From NCBI RefSeq assembly GCF_009727055.1, contig NC_052350.1, forward strand, positions 36,970,874-37,034,873: a DNA stretch of 64,000 bases, written 5' to 3'. The notes beneath the pieces were generated by a model. The model had not been told where the DNA came from. It did no database searches and was given only the letters and a program-made list of their open reading frames with translations. The stretch comes from Benincasa hispida (lineage: Eukaryota; Streptophyta; Magnoliopsida; Cucurbitales; Cucurbitaceae). How positions within the stretch are numbered: the stretch's first letter is position 1; the number at the start of each line of letters is the position of its first letter. Position numbers and translations under genes: made by a program. Below are positions 21,566 through 33,800 of the stretch, in pieces.

Positions 21566-23075
21566 TGTCGTTAATTCTACCTTACCCAAGAAAATAAAAT
21601 TTATAAGGCTCTAACAACTACCGCAACTAACACGTAGTTTAAGTGGAAGTAGGAGGTTGCTCCCAAGGGAACCTCTATTAATTGGCCAAAAATAACCCTT
21701 GAATTCAGAGGTTTGTTTGTAAAGAGATTAAAACCTAACTAAAATGAAGATAAAGGGAAATTGTAACACAAACTTACTATTTTTGTTAGAAGAAAGTTGA
21801 TAGAAGAAGATTCTTGGGAATTCTTATACTAGGTTTAATCCTATCATTGTTCTTGAATAATTGCTTGAAAACTCAACATCCCACGATTCAATAAGAAAAA
21901 ACTCTTAAAGACCCATATAGCTAATTAACATGAATCACATCAATTAGCCTTAATCTAAGTAAAAAAGGCTTCCATATAGCATTTATCATGTTCTTTTCTT
22001 AGATTGCTTTAAAGACATAGGTTATCATGATTATGACATTCAAGAAACACATTAGAGTAAGTTTCAAAAATGATTGAATGAATGTTCTAATTAAGAATTT
22101 CAAGAGTTAAATTCGGAAAATGTTCTAATTAACACAAGAAAACTTAATTTTGTAACCTGTCCCACCATTATGCGATGGTGCCAAGAAGAATTACATACAA
22201 GAATTCAATGGAATCAAAGCTCAATTATCCTCCATTAATTTCAATTCAAATTCAGCCCAAGAACATTCAAAGATGAAGAAAATTCAAGAAAATATAAAAA
22301 AGAACTCAAGAATTAAACCTAGAATTAAGAATTCCCAAGAAAAATAATTATTTAGCCATAGAGATAAGATGTCTTGAAAAAGTTTTTGAAAGTATGTTGA
22401 ATTCCATCAATCAATTTACTAGGGAATTGTAAAAGTTGCAAGAAATCTCTCCTATAAAACATAAAGTTTAGTAATGTTCCATTTAATTTTGTTCTAAACT
22501 CTCTATCAACTAAAAAGTGAATTTTTCTCCTCCTTCCTCATTGAAAATGAAACAACTGAATTTAAATCTGTAGGTGTAACGTCGTGATGCCAAGGCTAGC
22601 GTTGGAATGCTAAATCGTAAAAAAGCCAAGAAGCGATGGGCTAGTGTCTTGACGCTGCGTTGACGCTCAATTGTAGTAGGCACACTCACGTGGACAATTC
22701 CATCAATCTCCGGAGCATTACGACCCTGGGTGAAGCGTTGCGATGCTACTCTATTTTTGCAGCAAATAGGTGCATTATGTCTTCAAGCATCAGGCTAGCG
22801 TCAGGCTCAATGTTGTGAGAAGCATTGTGACACTGCAAGCATTGCTGAAGTGTGTTGAATTGTTCCTCTTGAGAGACAAAGTAGTAATTTGTCCTAGATC
22901 TTCTTGTTAAGTGATTCTTTGTTGTCGTTTAGCTCGAATTAGTTCCAAATCTTACAAAATAATTTTATTCGAGTCGGGATTGAAATTTACTACCAAAATA
23001 GACATTTTTAGCAAATAACCGAAGAATAATTGAAGGAATTGGTACTAATAAGATAACTCTTTAGAAGACCTATCA
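21566..23075 (-). repeat. 5' LTR of element C
   Basis: Direct repeat of 16959-18373. In the plus direction it runs TGTCGTTAATTC...CCTATCA. It contains the same GC-rich block (22570-22840), but the AGCGTTGCAACGCT palindrome is eroded (AGCGTTGGAATGCT at about 22607). It carries an extra segment of about 80 bp near 21650-21760 that the other LTR lacks. Copia B coding resumes at 23076. Confidence 0.8.
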
Positions 23076-23371
23076 ACTAGTTCCCTATTAGATAATTTAC
23101 ATATTTCATCTTTTACTCCTATACTTTGGTGTGATAATTTGAGTGTCATTCATCTAAGTTTTAATCCTATCTTACGTTCTAAAACTAAACATGTTGAGCT
23201 TGACATTTAATATGTTCGAGATCTTGTACTTAAGAAACAAATTGGTGTGAGACATTTTCCATCATCCAAACAAATTGTTAATATTCTAACCAAACCTCTG
23301 TTTGTATCTACCTTTTTAAAGCTCAAGAACAAGCTTCAAGTGGTTGATGCTTCGACCATCGGTTTGCGGGG
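23076..23371 (+). pseudogene. Copia B RNase H, C-terminal part, and PPT
   Basis: Copia coding resumes exactly after element C: SSLLDNLHISSFTPILWCDN (about 23079-23140), the conserved WCDN with its Asp, then 'LRSKTKHVELDI', 'VRDLVLKKQIGVRHFPSSKQIVNILTKPL' and a C-terminal tail. It is followed by a short purine-rich PPT (about 23360-23371, ...GCGGGG) directly before the 3' LTR. One stop (at about 23207) lies within it. Confidence 0.8.
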
Positions 23372-23659
23372 TGTTAAGGCAGCCTACTAGTTATGCTCAT
23401 CAATCAGCCCATCCTTTGGTGATATATTTTGTATTGACTCAAGGGCCCATTGTATAAGGGTGCCTTTTGGCATTGATTTTTCGAGTTCCCTTCTAGAAAC
23501 AATAAGGTTATTTTAGTTTGTCTATTTGTTTTTGCAAGAGTTTTTATTTCCAGTTTTTTTTATATAACGGTTTTGTATATTCCCATTGATATAAATGAAA
23601 ACATAGGACTTTCTCTTGTAGCACTCATCTCTTCTTCTTCCTTGCTTCTGCTATGATCA
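23372..23659 (+). repeat. 3' LTR of copia B
   Basis: It starts TGTTAAGGCAGCC right after the PPT and ends near ...CTATGATCA. The length (about 288 bp) and the pyrimidine-rich 3' part (CTCTTCTTCTTCC) suit a small copia LTR. No 5' LTR survives in the window, so the 3' end is an estimate. Confidence 0.6.
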
Positions 23660-24047
23660 TTAAATAATGAAGAGGGCATTTTTATAACCTAAGAGTTGGT
23701 TTGTTAAAAAATATGAAGGATTTTTCTTTTTGACCATATTTACAAATGCCATAAATAGCTCAAAGATGAATGGCGAATGGGCCTTCATACTTCAGGTGCA
23801 AAAGAGTAGCAGGCCCAGTTTATTGAACTTGGACTGGGTTTAAATTGGGGACCAAAAACCTAAGCACTGAGTGAATCCTTTGTCTTAGAACTATTGTCAA
23901 ACAAAAATTTAAAATAAATTATTGTATACTATTATTTTCTAAAATACTTTTTAATATTAATTTTTATTAAAAGAAAACATAAATAACCAAATACAGTTTT
24001 CTTGTTATAAAAATTGGTAATCATTGACTAATTGTGTACAATAATCT

Positions 24048-24118
24048 TACAACGAGAGGATTTGAACATTCAACCTCAAAAAAATGAGTATATGACAATT
24101 ATCATTTAGCTATATTCG
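24048..24118 (-). repeat. tRNA-derived SINE remnant
   Basis: On the minus strand an A-box-like TAGCTAAATGAT (24112 to 24101) precedes a B-box-like GTTCAAATCC (24067 to 24058) at a spacing typical of Pol III promoters. The sequence does not fold as a tRNA. I take it as the head of an old plant SINE. Confidence 0.45.
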
Positions 24119-25549
24119 TATTGACAATGACAACAGTAAGTCATTTTTATCTTTTTACAATGGTCTTGATCGAAACTATTCTCCATTCAACCAAAAATCA
24201 TCCGGCCTCCTACCATTGAAGCTAGCATCTATTACAATTTTCACTGCTTTATGAGCCCTTCAACTTATTTGATGCATCTTGTGGGAAAAATTCTAAAACT
24301 AAATATACACTCATGAAAGTTGATGTAACTATTATTTTTTATGAGGAGGTTACTAATATTTGAACCAATTTTATTAAGTTCATGTTTGCACCTTTTGCTA
24401 TATTTATAATTATTTGTGTGACTTTTGTTATATATATATATATATAATATTGTATCATTATATTATATTTAAAGGAAGGAATAAAATTGGGTTTGGAAAA
24501 AAAAAATTGCCCTTTCCTTGCATAATTGTGAGGGGGGCATGAATGGGAATAAATGAAGTTTGATGATTGTGAATGATAGAAAATGTAGGTAAAAAAGTGG
24601 GCAAGTAATAATCAACTGTCATCATCAATGTTCTTTCCTCCTTACCCTCTTATCCATTGTTTTCTTCTCCTAGGACCATCACTTGACAATTATTTACCTT
24701 TATTTTTCTCTCTTTTCTTTACATTTAATCATTCATTTTCTTTGTATCTTTATTCTTAATTACATATTAGTCCCCATGCTTCTTATAGACTTACAATTAT
24801 TCCTATTTTTTTTATTAATATTTAATAGTGACAAATAGTAATGAAAATCTAAAACAAAATAAGTTGTTATTTGGAGTTGTACTATAAGGATATCATAGAA
24901 ACTTTAGTAGGGTGTTACTATTAGCTAGCCTTAAATCATTACTAATTTTAGCACATTTCTATTTTTCAATCAAAATATTACTTTAGTTAAAACTTAACTT
25001 AGATTTAAATGCTTCGTAACCGATGTGACATTTTAGACTCTCACATCATAATAATATACAAGATTACATCATGAAGTTTATTGCCACATGTATAAATAAT
25101 CTTTTTACATTAGATTTTCATTAATAATCATTAGAGTCTAGAATGTCTAATGTGAAAGCAAGCTTTTAATCAAAATATAATGATATTAATGAAATATTAA
25201 AAAGATAGAATTAATAGAAATTAAAAGTAACTTCTAAAATGGAAATTTAATCATAGAAATTGATTAATATTAATATAAAAGACATAATTATTAAGATACA
25301 ACCTTGAAAACATATACACTTTTCATGTAATTGAAAATGCAAAATGAAACATATGGAATATGACAAAATATATATAATATATATTAACAATTAAGATACA
25401 TAAGACACATATATAAATTCAAGTATATTAAAAATGAGTGGATGTTTCATTTTTAGAAATGTGGATGAAGTGATATAATCTAGTTGCCTATTGGTGGACA
25501 CATCATATTAAATTTGATATCTTTTTTTAGAAAAATTATGCATCACTAT

Positions 25550-25630
25550 AAAATAGGTTAAACTCAACTAGCATCAATATACACTAAAGATCAAAAGGTT
25601 TGAGGATCAAATTCCTTCCCACCATTTGTA
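25550..25630 (+). repeat. tRNA-derived SINE remnant
   Basis: An A-box-like 'taaactcaactagcat' (25559-25574) and a B-box-like GATCAAATTCC (25605-25615) are spaced about 30 bp apart, with an A-rich stretch after 25630. Degenerate, and no target duplication seen. Confidence 0.4.
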
Positions 25631-27169
25631 TTTTAAAAAAAATGGTAGATCACATCCCAATTTCATCAACTATCACTTTTGAAATTCTAGTTAATGGTTT
25701 TAACCATAGAAATTAAAGATGATGGCTATAAATAAATATATACATAGTGGAAGAGGGGGTTGGTTTAGTATTTTAGTATACCTTGAAGTTGACAGGTGGG
25801 CAGTATAAAGTGAATCAAAAGTGGTAGGAAGATACAAATCCATGGTGGGATTATAATGAAGAGTTGACTATTGAAAGTAAATGCAAAATTTTAGAGCCAT
25901 AAAAGTGATATATTCCAAAAAAAAAGCTTTGAATCATTGTCTGTCAATGCCACTTTGTAATGTCCAATAGCAAATTATAATAAAATTCCTATGGTAAAGT
26001 CAATGTGGAAAAGCTTAAAACTATTTGCCCCCAAAACACAATCATTGATTTTGCATAAAAAACCCTTCCCAAAGGCCTTCTTTTTTTCCCACCTCTCATT
26101 ATGAAGGGCCTCTGCCAAATTCCCCTAGGGCCTAGTCCTTGGCCAAGGGTAACTAAGATGGGCCTATGCCTTACTACATCTTTTATTTTGTGGGTTGTTT
26201 TTCTTATAAGCTTCTTAAAAGGTATAGAGAAAGTTGGAGTCTTTCTAACTTCATTTTGATTTTCTTTATTTACTATGTAAACATTAGGGGAGAAAATATT
26301 TAGGATTTAAGAGTTATTTAGTCTTGAAATTTGAGTGTTGTTTGAATTTAGTTCTTATCATTTTAAAATTTAGATTTAGTCATTATATCACCTCTATCCT
26401 TACATGTTTTTTTTTAGTTTAACGATTGGGTATAGCCGTATAGGAATTGTACCTCAAAACTTGAGAGAAAAAGTACGTACTAATTATTGCTAATTTATGC
26501 TCACTTTGGTCTTATCTTCATAAGCTCTTGCCATATTGAATGTCATGTTTTCAATTTATATGACAATAAGATGTACTCCCTTGCTTTCTTAGGGGCTTTT
26601 TATGGTATTGAATTGGTTATTATGATTTGTGGTTCTTATAGTCTGCGGGTTATAATGATTTGTAGGTTATAACAGTTTCTATTTGGGTGTAGACTATTTT
26701 AGTATGTGTAGGAAATAGTAAATACTATAGCAAAAAGGAAAAGTGATGATAAGTAAAAAATAGTAAATACTATAACAAAGGGATATTTAAAATAGTAAAA
26801 CTACTATTATAATTGGAGCTTCAAACATAGAATGGACTATAATATCATGCTCCATCCACTTGAAGTTAGAGGTCTAAATACCCTAAATGAAGGAAATGAA
26901 TCCCCAAGCGGAAGCGTTTTATCGTTTTTGTCTTTGAATTGGAAGATTAAAGCGTACAAAATTAAAGAAACAAACATACAAAACATCATATAATGTATAT
27001 TCAACTAGATTAAGCATGTAATTGAGATTAAGAAGTATTATCTTTGAAGAACTATTCTTCAATCTTCTCAAAGTCCTCAAAATAATGAATTGTACAACAA
27101 CTTTTTCTTCTCTACAAGTGACAAACCAAAAGTTGTCGAGGCTTTCAACTTAGTCAAATAATTGTTCTG

Positions 27170-28243
27170 TTTTCTACTCTAATTCAATAATATTAAGACA
27201 GTAACGGATCAAACTCAGGGGATCTTTGAATCTCTCAATCGAATTGTAAATAGTCAAAGGTAACCGAAAGGAGGGGTTTTGAAAATTGAGTTTGTATGCA
27301 AGAAAAATAAACAAAGTTAAATTCAATAATTAAATGATCTAGCTTAGGCTTTCGAGTTGTTTCCTGAATTATAACTTAATCATAGATTATTGGATTAATT
27401 CCTATATTGTCTAAGCTTAGCCAACTTACCTAGAAAAGCTAGGTGAGAGTCCAATTAATCAAATTAGTCAATTTAATTAGATGAAAAGCATCATAATCAA
27501 TTAAATCTAACCACATTACAAATAGAGATTATGCTAAGGTAAATATCAATTAGGAACAACCTAAATTCAAATCCATCATGGTTCTTCCTAGGTTGATTAG
27601 AACAATATAACAAGCTAATCTAACCTTTTGCTACTTAAGATCAAATCACATTTATATGTCACCTATTGCAATTCAATACCTAACTAATGATCATACAACT
27701 TCCAGCAGTGATATAATCATAAACATGCAAAATAGAAAAAGAACTCGAAGACAAAATCATGGAATTATGCAATTACTAAATCTCCTAAGTTACAATATCG
27801 GGAAAATGAACTCTACACCTAAGCTAGAATGAGTACCTTAGCTCTTCGTCGACATATGGATTAAGGAGGTTGAGTTTTCATACATCAAAGGTCAAAATAC
27901 ATAAGAAAATAGAAAGAAAATGCACTAAGAATCAGTTGGGATCGAATCTCCCTTAACCTACGCAACTAAAACAATATTTATAAAAGTAGGCACGATGCTG
28001 TAGTGTTAGGCTAGAGTGTAGTGGTGCTCTTCAATTTTGCAACCTCGGTAGTACAGCATAGTGTTGCAACACTGTGTGTTATACAAAAAATCCTTACTCA
28101 CTACCTTGCAACGCTACGTATAGTGCATAGCTAGGAACCGATGTGCTCTTCCCAAGGACAAAATGGTAATTTGGCCTTCTCTTTTCCAATTAATACAATT
28201 AAGCTTCATTTTGGTCCGCTTTAGTCCCATTTTGTTGCTAACA
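27170..28243 (-). repeat. Athila-like LTR nested in the copia LTR
   Basis: On the minus strand it starts TGTTAGCAACAAAATGGGAC at 28243. It has the Athila-type GC-rich stretch with repeated 'TTGCAACACT/AGCGTTGCAAGG' words (28000-28130) and a long AT-rich U5 ending near 27170. The low-coordinate end is approximate, and no duplicated target could be found. Confidence 0.5.
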
Positions 28244-28529
28244 CCCTCTTCTATCCTTTAGGTGCTCGAAATCTATAAAATAATCAAATGAACACAAAAC
28301 ATAGGAACAATCTCGAGTTAAGTGGAATATGATAGAACATTTTAAGCGCTACCAACAAGTAGGACACCTCCACTTGATCTTCTCTATTATCCTCTGGCAA
28401 AAGCAGGTTGGTGGGAACCCTGTTCAAAGAGGAAAAGAAAATGGAATATTTTGTAAAGGTTAACTTCTTTGTAAAACTTGTGAGTTTGAACGAGCTTGGG
28501 AGAGGTTTGAGAGAGAGAACTTTTTCACG

Positions 28530-29896
28530 TAAAAAGCCTTTTTTTTTTCCTTCCACAAAATTACATAATTTTACAATTGAAGTGAGAAAGAGAGAGAAAG
28601 GAGTTGTAACTCCCTTCTGCAACTCCCTCTCCCTTGCATGACTTAATTAATATTAAATTAATTAATCAAATATCTCATATTTAATTTTATATATATATCT
28701 TAATCATATTCAAATATACTTTTCTCTCATAACCTAAAGTTTTAATATGAATCTGAACCATATTATTTAAATCTCTCATAATTTAATTTTGAATCTCCTT
28801 CAAAATGACCTTTATATTATAATATATATAGAGAGAGAAGATTATTAATTGTATTATATACAACTAACATATATTCCCTTAAATAATTTGAACATTTAAA
28901 ATTCTTTCAAAACTCTTGGTCCTCGTTTTACCCGTTGTGAGCTAGCAGTGGACCTAATGAATCTACAGATTATAAGCTCCAATGATCCGAGATTAATTAA
29001 TTAAACTCTTTAATTAAGTTAATCAACATTCATTAATTATGAGAAAACCACTATAAACTCATAGTTGCACTCTTATGCAAAATAAAATGTGTCGTGTCTA
29101 TGAATATAACCATTACAAGTATGCCGATCTTTCACGAGTTTTTCGTAATTACAGATTGATCAAATTATCATTTTACCCCGTAATTACCTATTTGTCCTTA
29201 AGTATCACTGATCGTCTAATGAACAATATATTTATGGTCCAACCATAAACCAAGTCTCTCTCGTGTCAATAGGAGGGTAGAGTTCCATTATTCAAGAACT
29301 GGAATCAACATTTAAGGGAACTACTCGTCTACTTACCCTAAGGCGAAAAGGGTTGAATTCCATCTTATATAGTTATGTTCCAAACTCCCTACTTGGTCAA
29401 GTCCCAAAAATGGTAGGCTTATTGAATCAACGACTCGAGCCACTCTCACCCACACAAATCAAATGACGAGCCCTCATAGACAAGAGTATATAACTCACTC
29501 AGGATTGAGATTGAGTTATATATGATAATCATATGAAATATTAATTTCTTCAATCAATTGTGTTACAAAGAGAGAATAATAATTTTGCGGTCGAGTCTTA
29601 TACAAGCTCATTGTATAGGATACATCACTCATATATTTCTATATGAACGATTTGGATTACATCATTTATAACCTTTACATAGTGGGTCATATCCATAGCC
29701 CTTCAAGTTATTACTTAAACGGAGTCTACTGTATGTCAAATACATACCGTTCAAGTTTCATTAAATAACCTTGGATTTTAATTTATTGGATTTGAGTTAC
29801 GCAACTCAAAAAAGCATAATAAAACAACAATTATTTTATTGATGAATACAATGTTTACATTATTACAAATCATGAGTTTAGGGCACGAAACCCAAC
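28530..29896 (-). other. 5' portion of the copia LTR (no gene)
   Basis: This is the part of the copia LTR upstream, on the minus strand, of the nested LTR. It has GA-rich and TATATA-rich tracts (28680-28870), and it shares phrases with the 57737-59721 LTR, such as 'cctactcactcaggattgag' and 'gggtgagagtggctcgag' equivalents. The overlapping open frames at 28284-28641 lie in this LTR material and show no domain. Confidence 0.45.
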
Positions 29897-29902
29897 ACTA
29901 TA

Positions 29903-30179
29903 ATCTCTAGAGTTTTCTTTTTTAATGCTTTATGGATAAGTTTTAAGTTTTATTAACTTATTAGGACCAAATTGAAACTTTAAAATTTTTAGGATTACCA
30001 AATTATATGGACTAAATTAGAACAAGTAAAATCATAGAAATTACCTGAAAATAAGATCAAAATGAAATGATAATTTAACTTTTTTTTTTTTTTTTTAAGA
30101 ATTTGCCAAATTAATACCAAAGATGAATACTATTAAGAAAAAATACGAAGTTAGTATTTTTGAAATAAACACTTTTATA
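29903..30179. other. Short intergenic stretch
   Basis: AT-rich and non-coding, with a poly-T run at 30080-30096. It separates the copia LTR from the 5'-truncated copia element F. Confidence 0.5.
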
Positions 30180-30189
30180 AGTCTAACAA

Positions 30190-30665
30190 ATATAGAATGG
30201 GAGATCCAAACATAAAGGAGTACATTCTGGAAATGTCCAATCTCGCAGATAAATTAAAGGCACTTGATATCGAAATAAATGAAAATTTACTCATACATTT
30301 AGTACTTATCTCTCTTCCTGCACAATTCACTCAATTTAAGATAAGTTACGATACTCAAAAAGGTAAATGGAATATTAATAAGTTTATCTCACAATGTGTG
30401 CAAAAAGAAGATAGGATTAAGAAAGAAATCATAGAAAGTGCTCATTTGACAACTAACTCTCATGATAAGAAGAAAAAAGAAATCTACAGGTGTTGCAAAA
30501 GGGGTATCCCAGCAAAATAAAAACAAGAAGCAAATAATTGAAAACCCTTTTTTTCTACAAAAAGGAAGGTCGCTTCAAAAAAGATTGTCCTAAATATGCC
30601 AAGTGGTATGTGAAGAAGGGTAAACTTCTCATTTTAGTTTGTTTTGAAGTTAATTTAGCTTCTGT
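30190..30665 (+). pseudogene. Copia F gag
   Basis: The open frame 30197-30520 carries the typical copia gag core 'EYILEMSNLADKLKALDIEINENLLIHLVLISLP' followed by 'FKISYDTQKGKWNINKFISQCVQKEDRIK'. The nucleocapsid part is decayed: 'YKKEGRFKKDCPKYAKW' (about 30556-30610) keeps the last Cys of a zinc knuckle, but the first two Cys and the His are lost. Frameshift at about 30520. Confidence 0.75.
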
Positions 30666-30960
30666 ACCTACAGATACTTGGTGGATAGATTCTGGTGCTA
30701 CTACTTACATAAGTATATCTATGTAGGGTTGCCTGTGGAGTCGATCACCAAGTGATGCTGAAAGAATCATCTATATAGGCAATGGCAAAGCAGTTCCAGT
30801 TGAAGCTATTGAGAATTTTAGATTAAGTTTAAAAACTAATTGTTATTTGGATTTGAATGAGACTTTTATTGTACCGTCATTTAGATAGAATTTAGTTTCT
30901 ATTTCCAATTTGGACAAATTTGGTTTTTTTGTTCTTTGGAAAATAATAAAGTTAGTCTTT
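30666..30960 (+). pseudogene. Copia F protease
   Basis: 'DTWWIDSGATTYIS' (about 30673-30715) keeps the active-site D-S-G-A. It is followed by GNGKAVPVEAIENFRL, 'FIVPSF' and 'NLVSISNLDKFGF'. Stops at 30724 and about 30887 interrupt it. In the family this protease releases the mature proteins from the polyprotein. Confidence 0.75.
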
Positions 30961-32310
30961 TTCAAGATTCCAAGTTTTTTATACCAATTCTTCAATTGAT
31001 AATCTATATATGTTTGATTCTTTTGCTTCATTTTACAAGATCCTGCTATTTAATTCATGGGGTAAAAAGCATAAATTAAATGTGAATTCCGCTATGTTGT
31101 GGCATAAGCGTTTAGGTCACATCTCTAAACAGAGAATTCAGAGACTTGTGTCAAATGGAATTCATGATTCCCTTGATTTAAGTAACTTTAAAGTTTGTAT
31201 GGAATGTATTAAGGGAAAACCGACAAACATAAGAAAATTAGGTGCTAATGGGTGCTCATACGTCTTAGAACTAATATATACAGACATTTGTGATCCATTA
31301 CCTACAACTTCTTAGAATGGAGAACAATATTTTATTACGTTCATAGACGACTATTCAATATATGAGTACCTATATTTAATTCATGAGAAGTTTCAATCTT
31401 TAGATGTTTTCAAATCATTCAAAGTTTAAGTTGAACTTCAACATGGAAAGAAAAATAAGGATGTCAAGTTGATCATGGTGGTGAATATTGCGGTAGATAT
31501 GATGGATCAGGTGACCAACGTCCAGGGCTCTTTACCAAATACATAAAAGAATGTGGAATCATCCCTCAAAACACTATGTCGGACAAACCTAGTATGAATA
31601 ATGTGGTGGTAAGGCAAAATAGAACACTTGAGAATATGGCGAGAAGCATGATTAGTCATTCTTCTTTGGCATAATCTCTCTAGGTGAGGCACTAAAGACT
31701 ACAACATATATCATCAATAGGGTATCTAATAAAGCAGTAGCCAAAACACCTTATGAACTATGGACAAGAAAGAAGCCTAGTATTAGGCATCTTCACATCT
31801 GAGGTTGTCTAGTTAAAGTTGGGCCTTACAAGCCTAACAAAAGAAAAATGGATTAAAAAACTATTAACTACTTATTTTGTTTGGTATTCTGAGCAATCTC
31901 GAGGGTTTCAAGTTTTATGATCCTACTTCTATATCATTGTTTGAGATGGAAAATGCCAGATCCCTTGAGGATGTTGAGTTTGAGGGGAAGATAATATAAG
32001 GAAAGTTGTCTTTGAAGAGGAATTAGTTTCTTTTCCTAATTTGGTTATAAACAATGTTCAAGCTCTGATTCCTAACTTCACTATTGAACCAATTATAAAA
32101 CAAGACAACATTAAAGTCTCCTTCATTAAACCTAAAGTTTAAACTCATCAACTTTAAGAAGTGCCACTAAGAAAATCTACTAGAGAAAGAAGAAGTACAA
32201 TTCCAGATGATTATATTGTGTTTCTTCAAGAACATCAAGATGATATAGGCATAATGGAAGATGGTCCAATCAACTTCCAATAAGCTCTACAAAGTTTTAA
32301 CTCTCAAAAG
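30961..32310 (+). pseudogene. Copia F integrase and linker
   Basis: The HHCC zinc-binding part is intact (WHKRLGHIS ... VCMECIKGK, about 31097-31220). The first catalytic Asp is kept in YTDICDPLP (about 31277), and the second in VDHGGEYCGRYDG after a frameshift (about 31468). The catalytic Glu is replaced by Val (GTA at 31609-31611 in NNVVVRQNRT). C-terminal blocks ('TTYIINRV', 'TPYELW') are recognisable to about 31780, followed by an acidic linker to RT. Multiple stops. Confidence 0.8.
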
Positions 32311-33110
32311 TTGATAAACACTATAGAAGAGGAAATAAAATCCATGAAAGACAATGACATTTGGGAACTTGTGGAATTGTCATTATAAGTGAAACCCATA
32401 GGTTATAGATGGATATTTAAAATCAAAAGGGATTCACAAGGCAAAATCAAAAGATATAAAGCTCGTCTTATTGCAAATGGTTTTACTCAAAAGAAAACAT
32501 GGATTACAAAGAACTTTCTCTCCAGTTTCATCGAAAAACTCTTTCAGGGTAATCATGGCACTTGTAACTCACTTCAATTTAGAGCTACATCAGATGGATG
32601 TAAAAACTGTGTTTTCAATCGAAACATTGATGAGACGATTTATATGGTACAACCAGAAAACTTCATGTCTAGTAAACTATGGTGTGTAAATTAAAGAAAT
32701 CTATCTATGGTCTCAAGCAAGCCTCTCGTCAGTGGTATCACAAATTCTATGAAGTAATTACCTCCTTTGGTTTTAAGGTGAATTTAGTGGAAGATTGTGT
32801 ATATCACTAGTTTAATAGGAGTAAAACAATCTTTCTGATGTTACATGTCGATGACATAATCATAGTAAGTAATGATGTAGGTTTATAGTATGAAACTAAT
32901 AGGTTTCTAAAAAAGAATTCAGGGTCGAAGGATCTTGGTGATACTTCTTTTGTATTAGAAATTGAAATACTGCAGGACCGTTCTCAATATATCTTTAGAT
33001 TGTTACAAAAGAACTACATTGAAAAATATTTGAACAGATTTGGCATGAAAGATTGTGCATCAGGAGATACCCCAGTCCCTAAAGGTGATCAATTTCATTT
33101 AGGCTAATGT
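32311..33110 (+). pseudogene. Copia F reverse transcriptase
   Basis: 'NDIWELVE' then 'KPIGYRWIFKIKRDSQGKIKRYKARLIANGF' opens the domain (32350-32485). Motif A is QMDVKT with its Asp (32590-32610) in the alternative frame. '[13 protein letters not shown]' is at about 32700-32740. The catalytic box reads HVDD (32844-32855), the Tyr being changed to His. 'KDLGDTSFVLEIEI' follows. Frameshifts at about 32490 and 32690, and a stop at about 32808. Confidence 0.8.
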
Positions 33111-33800
33111 CCCAAGAATATCAAGACTAAGAAGATACAGAAGGTTCCCTATGCATCAGTTATTTCAAGTCTAATGTACACCCAAGTAGGTACGCATCCA
33201 GATATTGCGTTCAGGGTTAGAGTGTTGGGCATATATTTGAGTAACTCGTAAATGGATCATTAGAAAGCAGTCAAACGAATTATGAGGTATTTGTAGAGAA
33301 CAAAAGACTATATGCTGACTTATCATAGATAAAAAATTTTGGAGATCATTGGGTATTCTGATTTTGATTATGTTGGATGCCAAGACACTTTGCGATCCAC
33401 TTCAAGCTATATCTTCGTGTTGGTTGGAGGAGTTGTATCTTGAAAAAGTGTTAAACAAGTACTTATAGCTTCTTCCACCATGGCTACGGATTTTATAGCA
33501 TGTTATAAGGCATCCAATCATGGATTATGGTTATAAAATTTTGTCACTGGACTGCGGATAGTGGTTGGTATAGAAAGACCACTAAAAGTATTTTGTGACA
33601 ATAAGTCTTTAGTGATATATTCTAACAAAAACGAAAATATTATGAAGTTAAATCATGTAGACGTGAAGTTTTTATTTGTGAAAGAACGAGTTCAAAATGG
33701 TCAAATTTTGATGGAACATAGAGGAACAAACTCTATAGTGGTAGATCCGTGACTAAAGATTTACCACCTAAAGATTTTCATGAGCATACTGCTCACATGG
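33111..33800 (+). pseudogene. Copia F RNase H
   Basis: 'PYASVISSLMYTQVGTHPDIAF' (about 33150-33215) is the RT/RNase H connection. RNase H shows GYSDFDYVGCQD (first Asp, about 33355) and 'STSSYIFVLVGGVVS'. At the usual S-T-E-A-E position it has 'SSTMATDFIA', so the Glu is lost. 'VFCDNKSLV' keeps an Asp. It ends in HVDVKFLFVKERVQNGQI and DP-LTKDLPPKDFHEH with one frame change. Degenerate. Confidence 0.8.

Larger units (their letters stand above)
16959..23075 (-). mobile_element. Athila-like element C, minus strand, inserted in copia B
   Basis: Two directly repeated LTRs (16959-18373 and 21566-23075) match along nearly their whole length with many substitutions. Read on the minus strand they begin TGATAGGTCTTG and end ...CGACA (21566) or its mutated form. 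Internally, from 5' to 3' on the minus strand, come a leader with GCCGGGGAACCGTG (21541-21565), a partial Athila-like gag (21446 to 21077), an unrelated gypsy-type LTR (21076 to 18934), and a 3' region with PPT (18933 to 18374). No pol is present. A clear 5-bp target duplication cannot be seen (ATAGG or GGAGT on one side, ACTAG on the other). Copia B RNase H coding is interrupted on one side and resumes on the other. Confidence 0.8.
12085..23659 (+). mobile_element. Ty1/copia retrotransposon B (degenerate, split by two insertions)
   Basis: The order gag, protease, integrase, RT, RNase H (copia order) runs on the plus strand in three pieces: 12085-12368, 13907-16958 and 23076-23659. The first break is a gypsy solo LTR (12369-13906). 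The second is the minus-strand Athila-like element C (16959-23075). The reading frame resumes sensibly after each break, which supports insertion over rearrangement. The 5' LTR and N-terminal gag are missing (truncated against element A's LTR). A 3' LTR is recognised at 23372-23659. The coding frame has many stops. Confidence 0.8.
23660..26887. other. Intergenic AT-rich region
   Basis: I find no gene. It contains a (TA)n run at about 24430-24448, SINE-like remnants (24048-24118 and 25550-25630), and stretches of apparently unique AT-rich DNA. The part around 26040-26220 is pyrimidine-rich and less AT-biased than its surroundings. Without transcript evidence I cannot assign it. The open frame 26487-26672 has no recognisable domain. 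Confidence 0.6.
26888..29897 (-). repeat. Copia LTR (probably solo), itself holding an Athila-like LTR
   Basis: On the minus strand it starts TGTTGGGTTTCGTGCCC (29897) and ends ...CATTTCCTTCA (26888), that is TG...CA. The flanks are CTAAA (26883-26887) and CTATA (29898-29902), a 4-of-5 match that may be a decayed target duplication. Termini and internal phrases resemble the solo LTR at 57737-59721. An Athila-like LTR (about 27170-28243) interrupts it. No pol is attached on either side. Confidence 0.6.
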
